Below, piece after piece: positions 9,402 to 17,862 of a DNA stretch of 64,000 nt (position 1 is its first letter; the number at the start of each line of letters is the position of its first letter). Source of the DNA: Vibrio hepatarius (GTDB lineage: Bacteria; Pseudomonadota; Gammaproteobacteria; Enterobacterales; Vibrionaceae); NCBI RefSeq assembly GCF_001274785.1, contig NZ_LHPI01000019.1, forward strand, positions 186,001 to 250,000. The letters run 5' to 3'. The position numbers and the translations under genes were made by a program. The notes below the pieces were generated by a model. That model worked only from the letters and a program-made list of their open reading frames with translations. It ran no database searches and was not told the origin of the DNA.

Positions 9402-9935
9402 ATGAACATCAAGAAAATTCACCACGTTGCTTATCGTTGTATTGATGCTAAAGAGACGGTGGAGTGGTACGGAAAATATCTCAACATGAACTTTCTCGCC
9501 GCGATTGCAGAGAATGAAGTGCCATCAACAAAAGAACCAGACCCATACATGCATATTTTCCTCGATGCAGGTGCAGGCAATATTCTCGCGTTTTTTGAGC
9601 TGCCAAACAGTCCAGAAATGGGGCGCGATGAGAACACCCCAGAATGGTGCCAGCACTTAGCACTTGAGCTAGAAACGATGGATGAGTTGTTAGAAGTAAA
9701 AGCCAAACTTGAAGCGGATGGTATAGAAGTGGTTGGCGTAACGGACCACACCATATTCAAGTCGATCTATTTCTTTGACCCATCGGGCCACCGCCTAGAA
9801 CTTGCGGTGAATACAGCGACCGATGAGATGAACAGAATGATTGATGAAGCCAAATGGGACATGTTGAACGAGTGGGCGAAGACCAAACGTGCGCCAGAGC
9901 ATGTGCGCTGGATGCACGACGGTAGCTTTAATTAG
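9402..9935 (+). CDS. single-domain VOC metalloenzyme, possible ring-cleavage dioxygenase
   Basis: A 177-residue protein with a vicinal-oxygen-chelate fold. It has the two beta-alpha-beta-beta-beta modules and a likely 2-His-1-carboxylate metal site: His in KIHHVAYR (about residue 8), His in CQHLALEL (about 87) and Glu in HRLELAV. The family includes glyoxalase I, small isomerases and type I extradiol dioxygenases. Its position between an isomerase for maleyl compounds and fumarylacetoacetase fits an enzyme that makes or processes the ring-cleavage product. No hmgA-like gene is present in this cluster. The activity is inference. Confidence 0.7.
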   Translation: MNIKKIHHVAYRCIDAKETVEWYGKYLNMNFLAAIAENEVPSTKEPDPYMHIFLDAGAGNILAFFELPNSPEMGRDENTPEWCQHLALELETMDELLEVKAKLEADGIEVVGVTDHTIFKSIYFFDPSGHRLELAVNTATDEMNRMIDEAKWDMLNEWAKTKRAPEHVRWMHDGSFN

Positions 9936-10032
9936 TGCCATCTTGTTTTAACTGCATCTTTACTAATACGCCGGATCGTCAATCTAACCAACTACAAAGT
10001 ACGACCGGTTACTTCTTCACTAAGTCTGCCTG

Positions 10033-11331
10033 ATGGAACAACATATGAACTTAAACGAAACACACGATAGTGACTTGAAATCATGGGTTGAAAGCGCCAA
10101 CGCGCCTGAATGTCCTTTTCCGATCCAGAATCTGCCTTTTGGCGTTTTCTCGATCGAGCATCTACAACAACCGCACGTCGGTGTCGCGATTGGTGACTAT
10201 ATCCTCGACCTAACTTTGATTGAACAGGCTGGGCTGTTGTCACTAGAAAACAAGGTGTTCGACCAGAGCAAACTGAATCCATTTATGGCATTGGGAAAGG
10301 CGGCTTGGTCTCGTGTGCGTCGCGATGTTTCCAATCTCCTTAACATAGATAACGCTGTACTGCGTGATGACGAGTCGCTTCGTAGCCGTGTGTTAGTTGC
10401 CCAATCAGAAGCCACCATGCATCTGCCGTTTGAAGTGATGGAATATACCGACTTTTACGCGTCTCGAGAGCATGCGACCAACGTTGGCTGCATGTTCCGC
10501 GACCCAGAAAATGCACTGATGCCGAACTGGCTCCATATTCCCATCGGTTACAACGGTCGCGCGAGTACAGTGGTGGTCAGCGGTACGGATATTCGTCGTC
10601 CGGTTGGCCAGCTCAAAGCCCCAGACGCCAAAGCTCCAATATTCGCGCCGTCGAGAAAGCTGGATATTGAGCTCGAGATTGGTGCGGTCGTTGGTTATGG
10701 CAACGAGATGGGTAGCGCGATCACGACCTCTCAAGCGAACGACATGATCTTTGGTTACGTGCTGTTGAATGACTGGTCGGCGCGAGACGTTCAGGTGTGG
10801 GAATATCAGCCTCTTGGACCGTTCCAAGCTAAAGTCTTCGCCAGCACCATCTCTCCTTGGGTGGTGACTCAAGAAGCACTTGAGCCTTTTAGAGTGTCAG
10901 GACCAACTCAAGATCCTGAGCCGTTGGAGTATCTTCAGCAGAATCAGGCGCAAAACTTCGATATTAAGTTGTCGGTCGAGCTATTACCGCAAGACGCTCA
11001 GCAGAGCACGGTGATCAGCAACACCAACTTCAAAGGTATGTACTGGTCTTGTGCGCAGCAGCTAACCCATCACGCGTCCAGTGGTTGTGCAATGCGCACT
11101 GGTGACTTACTTGGCTCGGGAACCATCTCGGGTCCAACGCCTGATTCTTGTGGCTCAATGTTGGAGATGACTTGGAATGGTCGAGATCCAATCACGCTAG
11201 CGGACGGTTCAGAGCGAACATTTATCGAAGACAACGACACGCTGATCCTCTCCGGTTACAGCCAAACCGCAACGTATCGAGTTGGCTTTGGGCAAGCGGT
11301 CGGAAAAATACTGCCAAGCAAATCTAACTAA
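10033..11331 (+). CDS. fumarylacetoacetase (long, eukaryotic-like type)
   Basis: A 432-residue protein resembling canonical fumarylacetoacetases. The N-terminal SH3-like domain starts near SWVESANAPECPFPIQNLPF, and the catalytic domain contains DFYASREHATNVG (catalytic His and metal-binding Asp region), HIPIGYNGRAST and MRTGDLLGSGTISGP. It hydrolyses fumarylacetoacetate (or an analogue) to fumarate and acetoacetate. It is unrelated in architecture to the shorter FAH at 25089. Two starts are possible: 10033, or the ATG at 10045, which has a GGA seven bases upstream. The downstream CoA-transferase and thiolase fit acetoacetate as product. Confidence 0.9.
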   Translation: MEQHMNLNETHDSDLKSWVESANAPECPFPIQNLPFGVFSIEHLQQPHVGVAIGDYILDLTLIEQAGLLSLENKVFDQSKLNPFMALGKAAWSRVRRDVSNLLNIDNAVLRDDESLRSRVLVAQSEATMHLPFEVMEYTDFYASREHATNVGCMFRDPENALMPNWLHIPIGYNGRASTVVVSGTDIRRPVGQLKAPDAKAPIFAPSRKLDIELEIGAVVGYGNEMGSAITTSQANDMIFGYVLLNDWSARDVQVWEYQPLGPFQAKVFASTISPWVVTQEALEPFRVSGPTQDPEPLEYLQQNQAQNFDIKLSVELLPQDAQQSTVISNTNFKGMYWSCAQQLTHHASSGCAMRTGDLLGSGTISGPTPDSCGSMLEMTWNGRDPITLADGSERTFIEDNDTLILSGYSQTATYRVGFGQAVGKILPSKSN

Positions 11332-11453
11332 CGTTCCACCAACAACGCCGAGAACTTATCTGAATCATCGGATAGGTTCACGGGGTTGTTCGTGCCAAGA
11401 AAATAATAAACATAACTATCAATTGTTTAAGTGAATTTCTAGAGATTGAAACT

Positions 11454-12659
11454 ATGAAACGGATTTTTATTGTTGCCGCAAAGCGAACGCCGATAGGCAA
11501 ATTCTCCGGCTCCTTATCGGCGCTGTCGAGCGTGGAATTAGGTGCGCATGCAATATCTGCGTGTTTAGATCAGGCAAACCTTAACCCAAAGCTGGTTGAT
11601 GAAGTCATCGCTGGTAATGTACTTAGTGCTGGTACAGGAATGGGGCCTGCGAGACAAGCCGCGATCAAAGCGGGTATTCCTTACCATGTTCCCGCTCACA
11701 CACTGAATATGATTTGCGGCAGTGGCATGAAAGCGGTCATGGATGCCGCCAGCCATATCAGGGCAGGAGACGCAGAGGTTGTGATGACGTGCGGAATGGA
11801 AAGCATGTCCAACGCTGCGTTTTTAGCCAGTGGCAATATCCGACAAGGGGTTCGCATGGGGCATCAGGTGATGGAAGATTCCATCCTCAAAGATGGGCTG
11901 ACTGACGCTTTTCACGGTTACCACATGGGCATTACCGCAGAAAACATTGCTAAGAAGTTTGCTATCTCCCGCGAGCAGCAAGACGAGTTTGCCCTCGACA
12001 GCCAGCTTAAAGCCGCAACAGCAATAAAAGACGGACATTTTAACGCAGAGATCGCGCCTGTTTCTGTCACCTACCGCAAACAAACCCAAACGGTCGATCA
12101 AGATGAGTTTCCCAAACTCGATTGCACGCTCGAAGACTTGCAGAACCTGAGACCAGCGTTTGATAAACAAGGTTCGGTTACGGCGGGCAATGCATCCGGC
12201 ATTAATGATGGCGCTTCGGCTATTTTACTCGCCTCTGAAAGTGCCGTTGAGCAATATGGCTTGACTCCATTGGCGGAAGTGATTGAGTACGCGCAAGCCG
12301 GCGTTGACCCAGCATTTATGGGGCTCGGCCCTGTTGCTGCGATCGGCAATGTGCTTGAAAAGTCCAACCTGCACTTGAGCGATATTGAGGTATTTGAACT
12401 CAATGAAGCGTTCGCTGCACAAGCTATTGGAGTCAATCAACAATTGGCGAGCGCGCACAACGTTGAGCCGTCTTGGCTCGAACAACGCGTCAACTTAAGC
12501 GGCGGCGCGATAGCGCTTGGTCATCCGATTGGCGCGTCTGGCAATCGTATTTTGACTACCTTGGTGTATCAGTTGGCACGAACTCAATCAACGTTTGGTT
12601 TGGCCTCGTTGTGCATCGGCGGCGGTATGGGAACTGCTGTCATCATTAAGCGTTGTTAG
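11454..12659 (+). CDS. acetyl-CoA C-acetyltransferase (thiolase II)
   Basis: A 401-residue thiolase that cleaves acetoacetyl-CoA with CoA into two acetyl-CoA. The acyl-accepting Cys lies in NMICGSGMKAVMDA, the catalytic His in NLSGGAIALGHPIGASG, and the second Cys in SLCIGGGMGTA, the standard triad. It ends 13 bases before atoD, so the two are in one transcript. In context it completes degradation of the acetoacetate released by the fumarylacetoacetase. Confidence 0.93.
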   Translation: MKRIFIVAAKRTPIGKFSGSLSALSSVELGAHAISACLDQANLNPKLVDEVIAGNVLSAGTGMGPARQAAIKAGIPYHVPAHTLNMICGSGMKAVMDAASHIRAGDAEVVMTCGMESMSNAAFLASGNIRQGVRMGHQVMEDSILKDGLTDAFHGYHMGITAENIAKKFAISREQQDEFALDSQLKAATAIKDGHFNAEIAPVSVTYRKQTQTVDQDEFPKLDCTLEDLQNLRPAFDKQGSVTAGNASGINDGASAILLASESAVEQYGLTPLAEVIEYAQAGVDPAFMGLGPVAAIGNVLEKSNLHLSDIEVFELNEAFAAQAIGVNQQLASAHNVEPSWLEQRVNLSGGAIALGHPIGASGNRILTTLVYQLARTQSTFGLASLCIGGGMGTAVIIKRC

Positions 12660-12672
12660 GGGGAGAGCGATT

Positions 12673-13329
12673 ATGAAAAAAGCGATCAACGCAGCAGGCA
12701 TCAAAGCGCTGCTGCACGACGGAATGACGATCATGAGTGGTGGATTTATGGCTGTTGGAGCGCCAGAGAAACTCATCGACTTATTAATTGAACACGATAT
12801 TAAAGAGATAACGCTGATCACCACAGATACGGGCTCTCCCGGGAAAGGGGTGAGCAAGCTAATCGCGCAGAAACGCGTTAAGAAACTCTATGCCTCTCAT
12901 ATCGGTACTAACCCAGAAACCGGACAGCAGATGTGCGACGGCAGCCTAGAAGTGGAGTTAGTCCCGCAAGGAACATTAGCCGAGAGGATTCGAAGCGCAG
13001 GTGCGGGCTTAGGTGGTGTGCTAACGCCGACGGGGTTAGGCACGATTGTCGCGGAAAACAAACCAGTCATTGAAGTGAACGGTCAGCCTTTTCTGTTGGA
13101 AACCCCACTTAAAGCGGATTTAGCGATCATTCGCGGCTCGGTAGTCGATAAACGTGGCAACATTCATTACCACAAAACCACGCAAAACTTTAATCCATTA
13201 ATGGCGACGGCAGCCGACGTAGTGATTGTCGAGCCAGTCGAACTGGTGGAAGTTGGCGACATTGCGCCCGAGACCATACATACCCCGAGTTTGTACGTTG
13301 ACCATATTTATATGGAGGAGCACGCCTGA
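12673..13329 (+). CDS. atoD: 3-oxoacid (acetoacetate) CoA-transferase subunit A
   Basis: A 218-residue alpha subunit of a type I CoA-transferase. It has the glycine-rich signature of subunit A (MTIMSGGFMAVGAPEKLIDL, then GAGLGGVLTPTGLGT). The ATG at 12673 is preceded by GGGGGAGAGCG, a strong ribosome binding site; an earlier in-frame start inside the thiolase gene is not credible. With the next gene it would transfer CoA from succinyl- or acetyl-CoA to acetoacetate. Its stop overlaps the subunit B start. Confidence 0.9.
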   Translation: MKKAINAAGIKALLHDGMTIMSGGFMAVGAPEKLIDLLIEHDIKEITLITTDTGSPGKGVSKLIAQKRVKKLYASHIGTNPETGQQMCDGSLEVELVPQGTLAERIRSAGAGLGGVLTPTGLGTIVAENKPVIEVNGQPFLLETPLKADLAIIRGSVVDKRGNIHYHKTTQNFNPLMATAADVVIVEPVELVEVGDIAPETIHTPSLYVDHIYMEEHA

Positions 13330-13997
13330 TGAGTCAGTTAGATAAAGAAGCGATCCGCAAGCGTATTGCCTCACGCGTGGCGCAAGAGCTTAAAGATGGT
13401 GATGTGGTCAATCTGGGGATTGGCCTACCAACCTTAGTAGCTAACGAAATCAGTCAGGATGTGGAATTACTCTTTCAGGCAGAAAACGGCCTGTTGGGTA
13501 TCGGTCATCTGGCACAAAGCGAAGAAGTTGACTGGGATTTGGTCAATGCAGGTGGACAACCGATAACGGCGATCTCGGGTGCGAGCTATTTTAACAGCGC
13601 GGATTCTTTCGCCATTATTCGTGGTGGTCATGTTGACGCGACCGTATTGGGTGCTTTGCAAGTAGACCAAAAAGGCAATCTCGCCAGCTGGATTGTACCG
13701 GATAAGATGGTGCCGGGCATGGGCGGTGCGATGGATTTGGTTGTCGGTTCTAAGCGCGTCATCGTTGCGATGGAGCACACGGCGAAAGGTCAAGCCAAGC
13801 TGATGAGTCAGTGCTCATTTCCCTTGACGGCAGTTGAGCAAGTTAACTTGATTGTGACCGAAATGGGTGTATTTGAGATCACGGAGCACGGCATGGTGAT
13901 GACAGAAATTGCGCCGGAGTTTTCATTTGAAGATGTGCAGGCGGTGACGGGCGCAAGGTTGATTTGCTCCCCGAGTCTGAAAACCATGACGGTTTGA
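13329..13997 (+). CDS. atoA: 3-oxoacid (acetoacetate) CoA-transferase subunit B
   Basis: A 222-residue beta subunit. The catalytic Glu, which forms the CoA-thioester intermediate, lies in the conserved segment LFQAENGLLGIG; VNLGIGLPTLVAN and the SSK-like region around MDLVVGSKRVIVAMEHT are also typical. It overlaps atoD by one base and is the last gene of the cluster, followed by a terminator. Confidence 0.91.
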   Translation: MSQLDKEAIRKRIASRVAQELKDGDVVNLGIGLPTLVANEISQDVELLFQAENGLLGIGHLAQSEEVDWDLVNAGGQPITAISGASYFNSADSFAIIRGGHVDATVLGALQVDQKGNLASWIVPDKMVPGMGGAMDLVVGSKRVIVAMEHTAKGQAKLMSQCSFPLTAVEQVNLIVTEMGVFEITEHGMVMTEIAPEFSFEDVQAVTGARLICSPSLKTMTV

Positions 13998-14001
13998 TAG
14001 C

Positions 14002-14029
14002 AAAAGAGCGACTCTAAAGTCGCTCTTTT
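14002..14029. terminator. bidirectional rho-independent terminator
   Basis: A 12-bp stem AAAAGAGCGACT / AGTCGCTCTTTT with a CTAA loop and a T-run. It lies between atoA and the convergent flavin monooxygenase gene. Confidence 0.92.
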
Positions 14030-14052
14030 TCTTTCACGGTTCTACAGACTTT

Positions 14053-15051
14053 TTATGACTGTTCACTTTTCAGCTCAGCCAACAATTCGTAAGAGCGTAG
14101 CTTCTTCTGGTGGTCGAATATCACCGAGTGCGCCATGATCTCGTCAGCTTGCGTTCGCTCGACTAAAGATTGAAGTTTCTCTAGCACTAGCGCTTTGTCA
14201 CCGTGGATCGACTCTCTCAGTTGGTTATTCACCTGTTGCTTTTCATGCGGCTGCCATAGTGAGTCCATATCGCTGACTGGTGCAGGTATTTTGCCTTGTC
14301 CGCCACGGATCAACTGCAAAAACTTCTGCTTTTCTGTTGTGGCTAAAAAGTTCGCTTCTTCCGTTGTTTCTGCAACGACAACGTTCACACCTATCATCAC
14401 GTAAGGTTTATCGAGTTGCTCTGAAGGTTGGAAGTTTGAGCGGTAAATGTCCAGCGCTCGCATCATCGCATCCGGAGCGAAGTGTGAGGCAAAGGCAAAC
14501 GGCAGTCCTTTTAGCGCCGCAAGCTGTGCGCTGTAAGTGCTTGAACCCAGTAGCCAAAGCGGAACATTTGAGTCAGCTCCCGGACAAGCTTTGACAGGTT
14601 GCCCTTGAGATACCGGCCCCATAAAGAATTGCAGCTCTTCCAATAACTCAGAAAAGTCTGGGTCGAATCTTTCTGGATCTCGGCGCAGTGCGTGCATAGT
14701 CGGGTAATCAGTGCCCGGTGCGCGTCCTAAGCCAAGGTCAATTCGATTGGGGTAGAGGGCTTCGAGCGTACCAAACTGCTCAGCAATCACCAACGGTGCG
14801 TGGTTAGGCAGCATTACGCCGCCTGAGCCTAAACGGATCGATTGAGTCTGTGCGCCAATATGGCTGATCAATACCGACGTTGCCGCACTGGCGATATCAG
14901 GCATGTTGTGGTGTTCTGCAAGCCAAAAGCGATGGTAGCCTAGCTTCTCAGCAAGTTGGGCTAGGGAGACCGACTTTTGGTAGGTTTCCCGATAGTTGGA
15001 GCCGTCTGCGACAGGTGCTAGGTCTAAGACGGAGATTCGTGGAAATTGCAT
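14053..15051 (-). CDS. LLM class flavin-dependent oxidoreductase (luciferase-like)
   Basis: A 332-residue protein of the bacterial-luciferase superfamily, MsnO8/YhbW-like. Typical segments are RFWLAEHHNMPDIASAATSV, IRLGSGGVMLPNHAPL and RIDLGLGRAPGTD. Such proteins use FMNH2 and oxygen (or F420 elsewhere) to oxidise a small substrate. The substrate is unknown. It appears monocistronic. Confidence 0.88.
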   Translation of the reverse strand: MQFPRISVLDLAPVADGSNYRETYQKSVSLAQLAEKLGYHRFWLAEHHNMPDIASAATSVLISHIGAQTQSIRLGSGGVMLPNHAPLVIAEQFGTLEALYPNRIDLGLGRAPGTDYPTMHALRRDPERFDPDFSELLEELQFFMGPVSQGQPVKACPGADSNVPLWLLGSSTYSAQLAALKGLPFAFASHFAPDAMMRALDIYRSNFQPSEQLDKPYVMIGVNVVVAETTEEANFLATTEKQKFLQLIRGGQGKIPAPVSDMDSLWQPHEKQQVNNQLRESIHGDKALVLEKLQSLVERTQADEIMAHSVIFDHQKKLRSYELLAELKSEQS

Positions 15052-15170
15052 ATGACCTCAGAGTTGCGTTGTTCCTAATCACTATGTGGAGTTGGTGTGG
15101 CACGAAATAAACCCTGAATTTATCAATAATACAGACGCGATTAATAACCTTCCTGTATATCTAAATGATA

Positions 15171-15193
15171 AATGGGAGCAAAAGGCTCCCATT
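15171..15193 (-). terminator. hairpin after the symporter gene
   Basis: A 9-bp perfect stem AATGGGAGC / GCTCCCATT with a five-base loop, 29 bases past the symporter stop. The downstream T-run is weak (TTATCATTTA on the minus strand), so it is a probable rather than textbook terminator. Confidence 0.6.
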
Positions 15194-15221
15194 AAGTTAA
15201 GTCAATATGCTGAGTTATCAG

Positions 15222-16592
15222 TTAGTTCGCGTTGGCCAGTGACGCTTTACCGACGGCATTGGCAAAGTACAGTTTGGTTTCTTCGAGAACCACTTGGCGT
15301 AGGGCGATCAGACCAATTAAATTTGGAATCGCCATCAAGCCGTTAACGATATCCGCAAGAATCCAAATCATATCCAGTTGCAGGAATGCGCCAGATGCGA
15401 CCAATACAACAAAGATGAATTTGTATGGCAGCACTGCTTTAGTACCGAACAAGAACACTACGCAACGCTCACCGTAATAGTTCCAGCCTAAGATGGTCGT
15501 GAATGCAAAGAACATCAAACCAATCGAAACCAGAAGCGGGCCAAACGTGTCTGCGTTCAAGCCAACGGCAAAAGCATGAGTCGTCATTGCGGCACCCGCG
15601 AAATCACTTTGCCACGCACCAGTGAGAATCAGTGCTAAACCCGTCATGGTACAAATGATGATGGTATCGAAGAACGTACCCGTCATCGAAATCAGACCTT
15701 GTTTCACGCAAGAATCGGTCTTCGCCGCTGCGGCCGCCATTGGTGCACTACCTAGACCAGATTCATTTGAGAATACCCCACGCGCGATACCAGACTGAAT
15801 CGCCAACATGATGCTAGCACCGAGGAAACCACCCGTTGCAGCTGTTGAGGTAAATGCCGAAACCAGTACCAGCTCTACCGCATCCAGTAAGTGCTCTGCG
15901 TTCATGATAATCACGCTTAAACACGCCAGTACATAAAACAGTGCCATGGTTGGTACCACTTTGCCTGCGACTTTGGCGATAGACTGAATACCGCCTAAAG
16001 TGACAAACGCGACGAGCAGCGTCAGCACACTTGCGGAAATTTCTCGCGATACACCGAACGAAATCTCAGAGGCATCCAAAATGGCATTCACTTGCGGAAA
16101 GGTACCAATACCGAAGCACGCTACACCCAAAGCAAACACGGCAAACATGATCGCCAGCGCTTTTGAGCCAACACCGTATTGTAGGTAGTACATTGGTCCG
16201 CCGACCATCTGACCTTTGTCGTCGACTTTGCGGTATTTTACTGCCAGTAAACATTCCGCGTATTTGGTTGCCATACCAAACAGCGCCGCAAGCCACATCC
16301 AGAATAGTGCGCCTGGGCCACCGAGTTTGATTGCGGTTGCAACACCAACAATGTTACCCGTGCCGATGGTTGCTGATAGGGCAGTACATAAGGCAGCGAA
16401 GCTAGACACATCGCCTTGTTTTGCAGAATCATCTTTACTAAAGACCATCTTTAGTGCGGAAGGAAGGTGTCGAAATTGAACTAAGCCAAGGCTAAAAGTG
16501 AAGTAAACACCTGTTCCCACTAGCAAGATCAGTAGTGGTGGTCCCCAGACAAAATGGTCAATGGTAGTCAGTAAAGATTGAAGGTTATCCAT
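15222..16592 (-). CDS. sodium:alanine/glycine symporter (AGCS family)
   Basis: A 456-residue inner-membrane protein with about ten hydrophobic segments. It carries the AGCS motifs CTALSATIGTGNIVGVATAI, GGPGALFWMWLAA and SNESGLGSAPMAAAAAKT. The family imports alanine or glycine with sodium. The start has a strong AAGGGG ribosome binding site. The tandem glycine riboswitch in its leader indicates glycine as a regulator and probably a substrate. Confidence 0.94.
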   Translation of the reverse strand: MDNLQSLLTTIDHFVWGPPLLILLVGTGVYFTFSLGLVQFRHLPSALKMVFSKDDSAKQGDVSSFAALCTALSATIGTGNIVGVATAIKLGGPGALFWMWLAALFGMATKYAECLLAVKYRKVDDKGQMVGGPMYYLQYGVGSKALAIMFAVFALGVACFGIGTFPQVNAILDASEISFGVSREISASVLTLLVAFVTLGGIQSIAKVAGKVVPTMALFYVLACLSVIIMNAEHLLDAVELVLVSAFTSTAATGGFLGASIMLAIQSGIARGVFSNESGLGSAPMAAAAAKTDSCVKQGLISMTGTFFDTIIICTMTGLALILTGAWQSDFAGAAMTTHAFAVGLNADTFGPLLVSIGLMFFAFTTILGWNYYGERCVVFLFGTKAVLPYKFIFVVLVASGAFLQLDMIWILADIVNGLMAIPNLIGLIALRQVVLEETKLYFANAVGKASLANAN

Positions 16593-16701
16593 GATTTCCC
16601 CTTTAGTGATAAAACGTTACTAAGGAGAAGAGAGAAAAGCAGAGATCATTGATCTCAAAGAGCCAAAAGACAGAAGGCTTATAGCTGGTAAGTACTTTCC
16701 A

Positions 16702-16915
16702 CTCCTCTGTCCTTTTGCCTGAGAGTTTCACTTAGCTGCAAATACGCGGCAAAGCTTGCTCCTTCGGCGACCGATTTAACGGTTCTCTCCAGAGGTTCCT
16801 CCAACTACAGTCCCTGCTGTACAGTACAGCACCTGAAATAGTTAATTCTTCGGCGGGTTATGCTGACCAATTGTTAATAATTGGTTAATAACCTCTCTCC
16901 TGCAGTCTTCATCGG
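16702..16915 (-). promoter_or_regulatory. tandem glycine riboswitch
   Basis: On the minus strand the leader of the symporter gene contains two glycine aptamers in series. Aptamer I begins GAAGACTGCAGGAGAGAGG and closes around CCCGCCGAAGAA with TTTCAGGTGC. Aptamer II begins CCTCTGGAGAGAACCG, continues GGTCGCCGAAGGAGCAAGC and ends AAACTCTCAGGCAAAAGGAC. These match, almost base for base as I recall it, the V. cholerae VCI-II riboswitch upstream of VC1422, also an AGCS symporter. Glycine binding normally turns expression of the downstream gene on or off depending on the platform; the direction is not readable here. Confidence 0.96.
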
Positions 16916-17053
16916 AACAATTGCTCATCTAAGTGAGCAAAAGTTGGTCATTAGTGTTGTGGCTAATGACTTGTGAACTCTATCATGTTTTTATGCTATT
17001 TCAACAGTCTTATTGGGGAAACTCATCGAAAGGCTAAAAAGTGAGCAGAAACA

Positions 17054-17084
17054 AAAAATCCCCAGCATATAGCCGGGGATTTTT
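17054..17084 (-). terminator. rho-independent terminator of yggL
   Basis: A 10-bp stem AAAAATCCCC / GGGGATTTTT with an 11-base loop, directly after the yggL stop on the minus strand. Confidence 0.85.
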
Positions 17085-17099
17085 GCTGATGAATCAGGC

Positions 17100-17438
17100 T
17101 TAGAAGTAGTTCGCGTCTACCAGTTCACCTGCTGTCACAGATTTCACTTCAGCACGCGCTTCAAGCCAAGCAACAACTTGCGCTTTCTGTTCTTCAGTCG
17201 CGTTTTGGTAACGCTCTTGCGCGCACAAGAAGCCTTCAAATACTTCAAGGCCGCCACCACCGAAACATAGACCAATGCTGTCGATGTAGTCGATGAAATC
17301 ATCAACAAATGAATCGTAGCTATCGAAGTCTTTGATCGTGGTTTCACAGCTGATATCAAAGCCAAGCATTGCGAATTCGCCTAAGAATAGTTTCTTCTGA
17401 ATGCGGCGTTTTTTGTTTTCCAACTTAAATGGTTTCAT
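17100..17438 (-). CDS. yggL: YggL/DUF469 family 50S ribosome-associated protein
   Basis: A 112-residue protein with the YggL pattern: a basic N-terminus (KKRRIQKKLFLGEFAMLGFD), the glycine run GLCFGGGGLEVFEGFLC, and an acidic middle. E. coli YggL binds the 50S subunit and is linked to ribosome biogenesis. In many gammaproteobacteria it lies near mutY/trmB; here it is alone, with its own terminator. Confidence 0.88.
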   Translation of the reverse strand: MKPFKLENKKRRIQKKLFLGEFAMLGFDISCETTIKDFDSYDSFVDDFIDYIDSIGLCFGGGGLEVFEGFLCAQERYQNATEEQKAQVVAWLEARAEVKSVTAGELVDANYF

Positions 17439-17689
17439 TATTTGGCCTCTGTTAGTTTACCGGGTCTTTATACCTTGTTTCTTGGTATCAACCAAACAGT
17501 ATTCTAAAGTGGTGGATAGGTTTGGCTAATCGTTACCCACATTTGGTGGGTTTTGCGCACAATTGTACAAATACTCGACTTGAGTTTAAAGAAAACTACT
17601 CAGTTCTGACTCTTTTCCGCGATTTGATGGTATAAATTAAAGGGTTAAGGAGCATAACTCGTGTTGAGCAGTTTAGCTAAGGAGTGTCT

Positions 17690-17848
17690 ATGACTCGATT
17701 GATTGCGATTGCCTTTTTGGTCGTGCTGGCGTTTATGCTGGTGCGTTATCGAACCAGTGAAAAATTGCAAAAGTATGTCGTGGTTACTCTGCTATCTGGC
17801 TTTGTTATCTACACCGCGACCTTGATGATTTCTGAATTGATACGCTAG
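17690..17848 (+). CDS. 52-residue small membrane protein
   Basis: A short ORF reading MTRLIAIAFLVVLAFMLVRY then a basic loop and a second hydrophobic helix (about residues 28-48). It has a strong ribosome binding site (TAAGGAG, six bases before the ATG). Its stop is 14 bases before the start of the coiled-coil gene, so the two form a small operon. I do not recognise a named family. The topology suggests a two-helix hairpin in the inner membrane, possibly a partner of the next protein. Confidence 0.75.
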   Translation: MTRLIAIAFLVVLAFMLVRYRTSEKLQKYVVVTLLSGFVIYTATLMISELIR

Positions 17849-17862
17849 TTAGGAGCCGTTAC

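Noticed and set aside
10405..10872. 155-residue antisense frame within the fumarylacetoacetase gene
   Set aside because: Arises from codon bias of the strongly conserved sense gene; its residues are Arg/His-rich without a fold pattern.
12595..12672. Longer start for the CoA-transferase A subunit inside the thiolase gene
   Set aside because: The added residues are only the thiolase gene read in another frame; the ATG at 12673 has a strong ribosome binding site.
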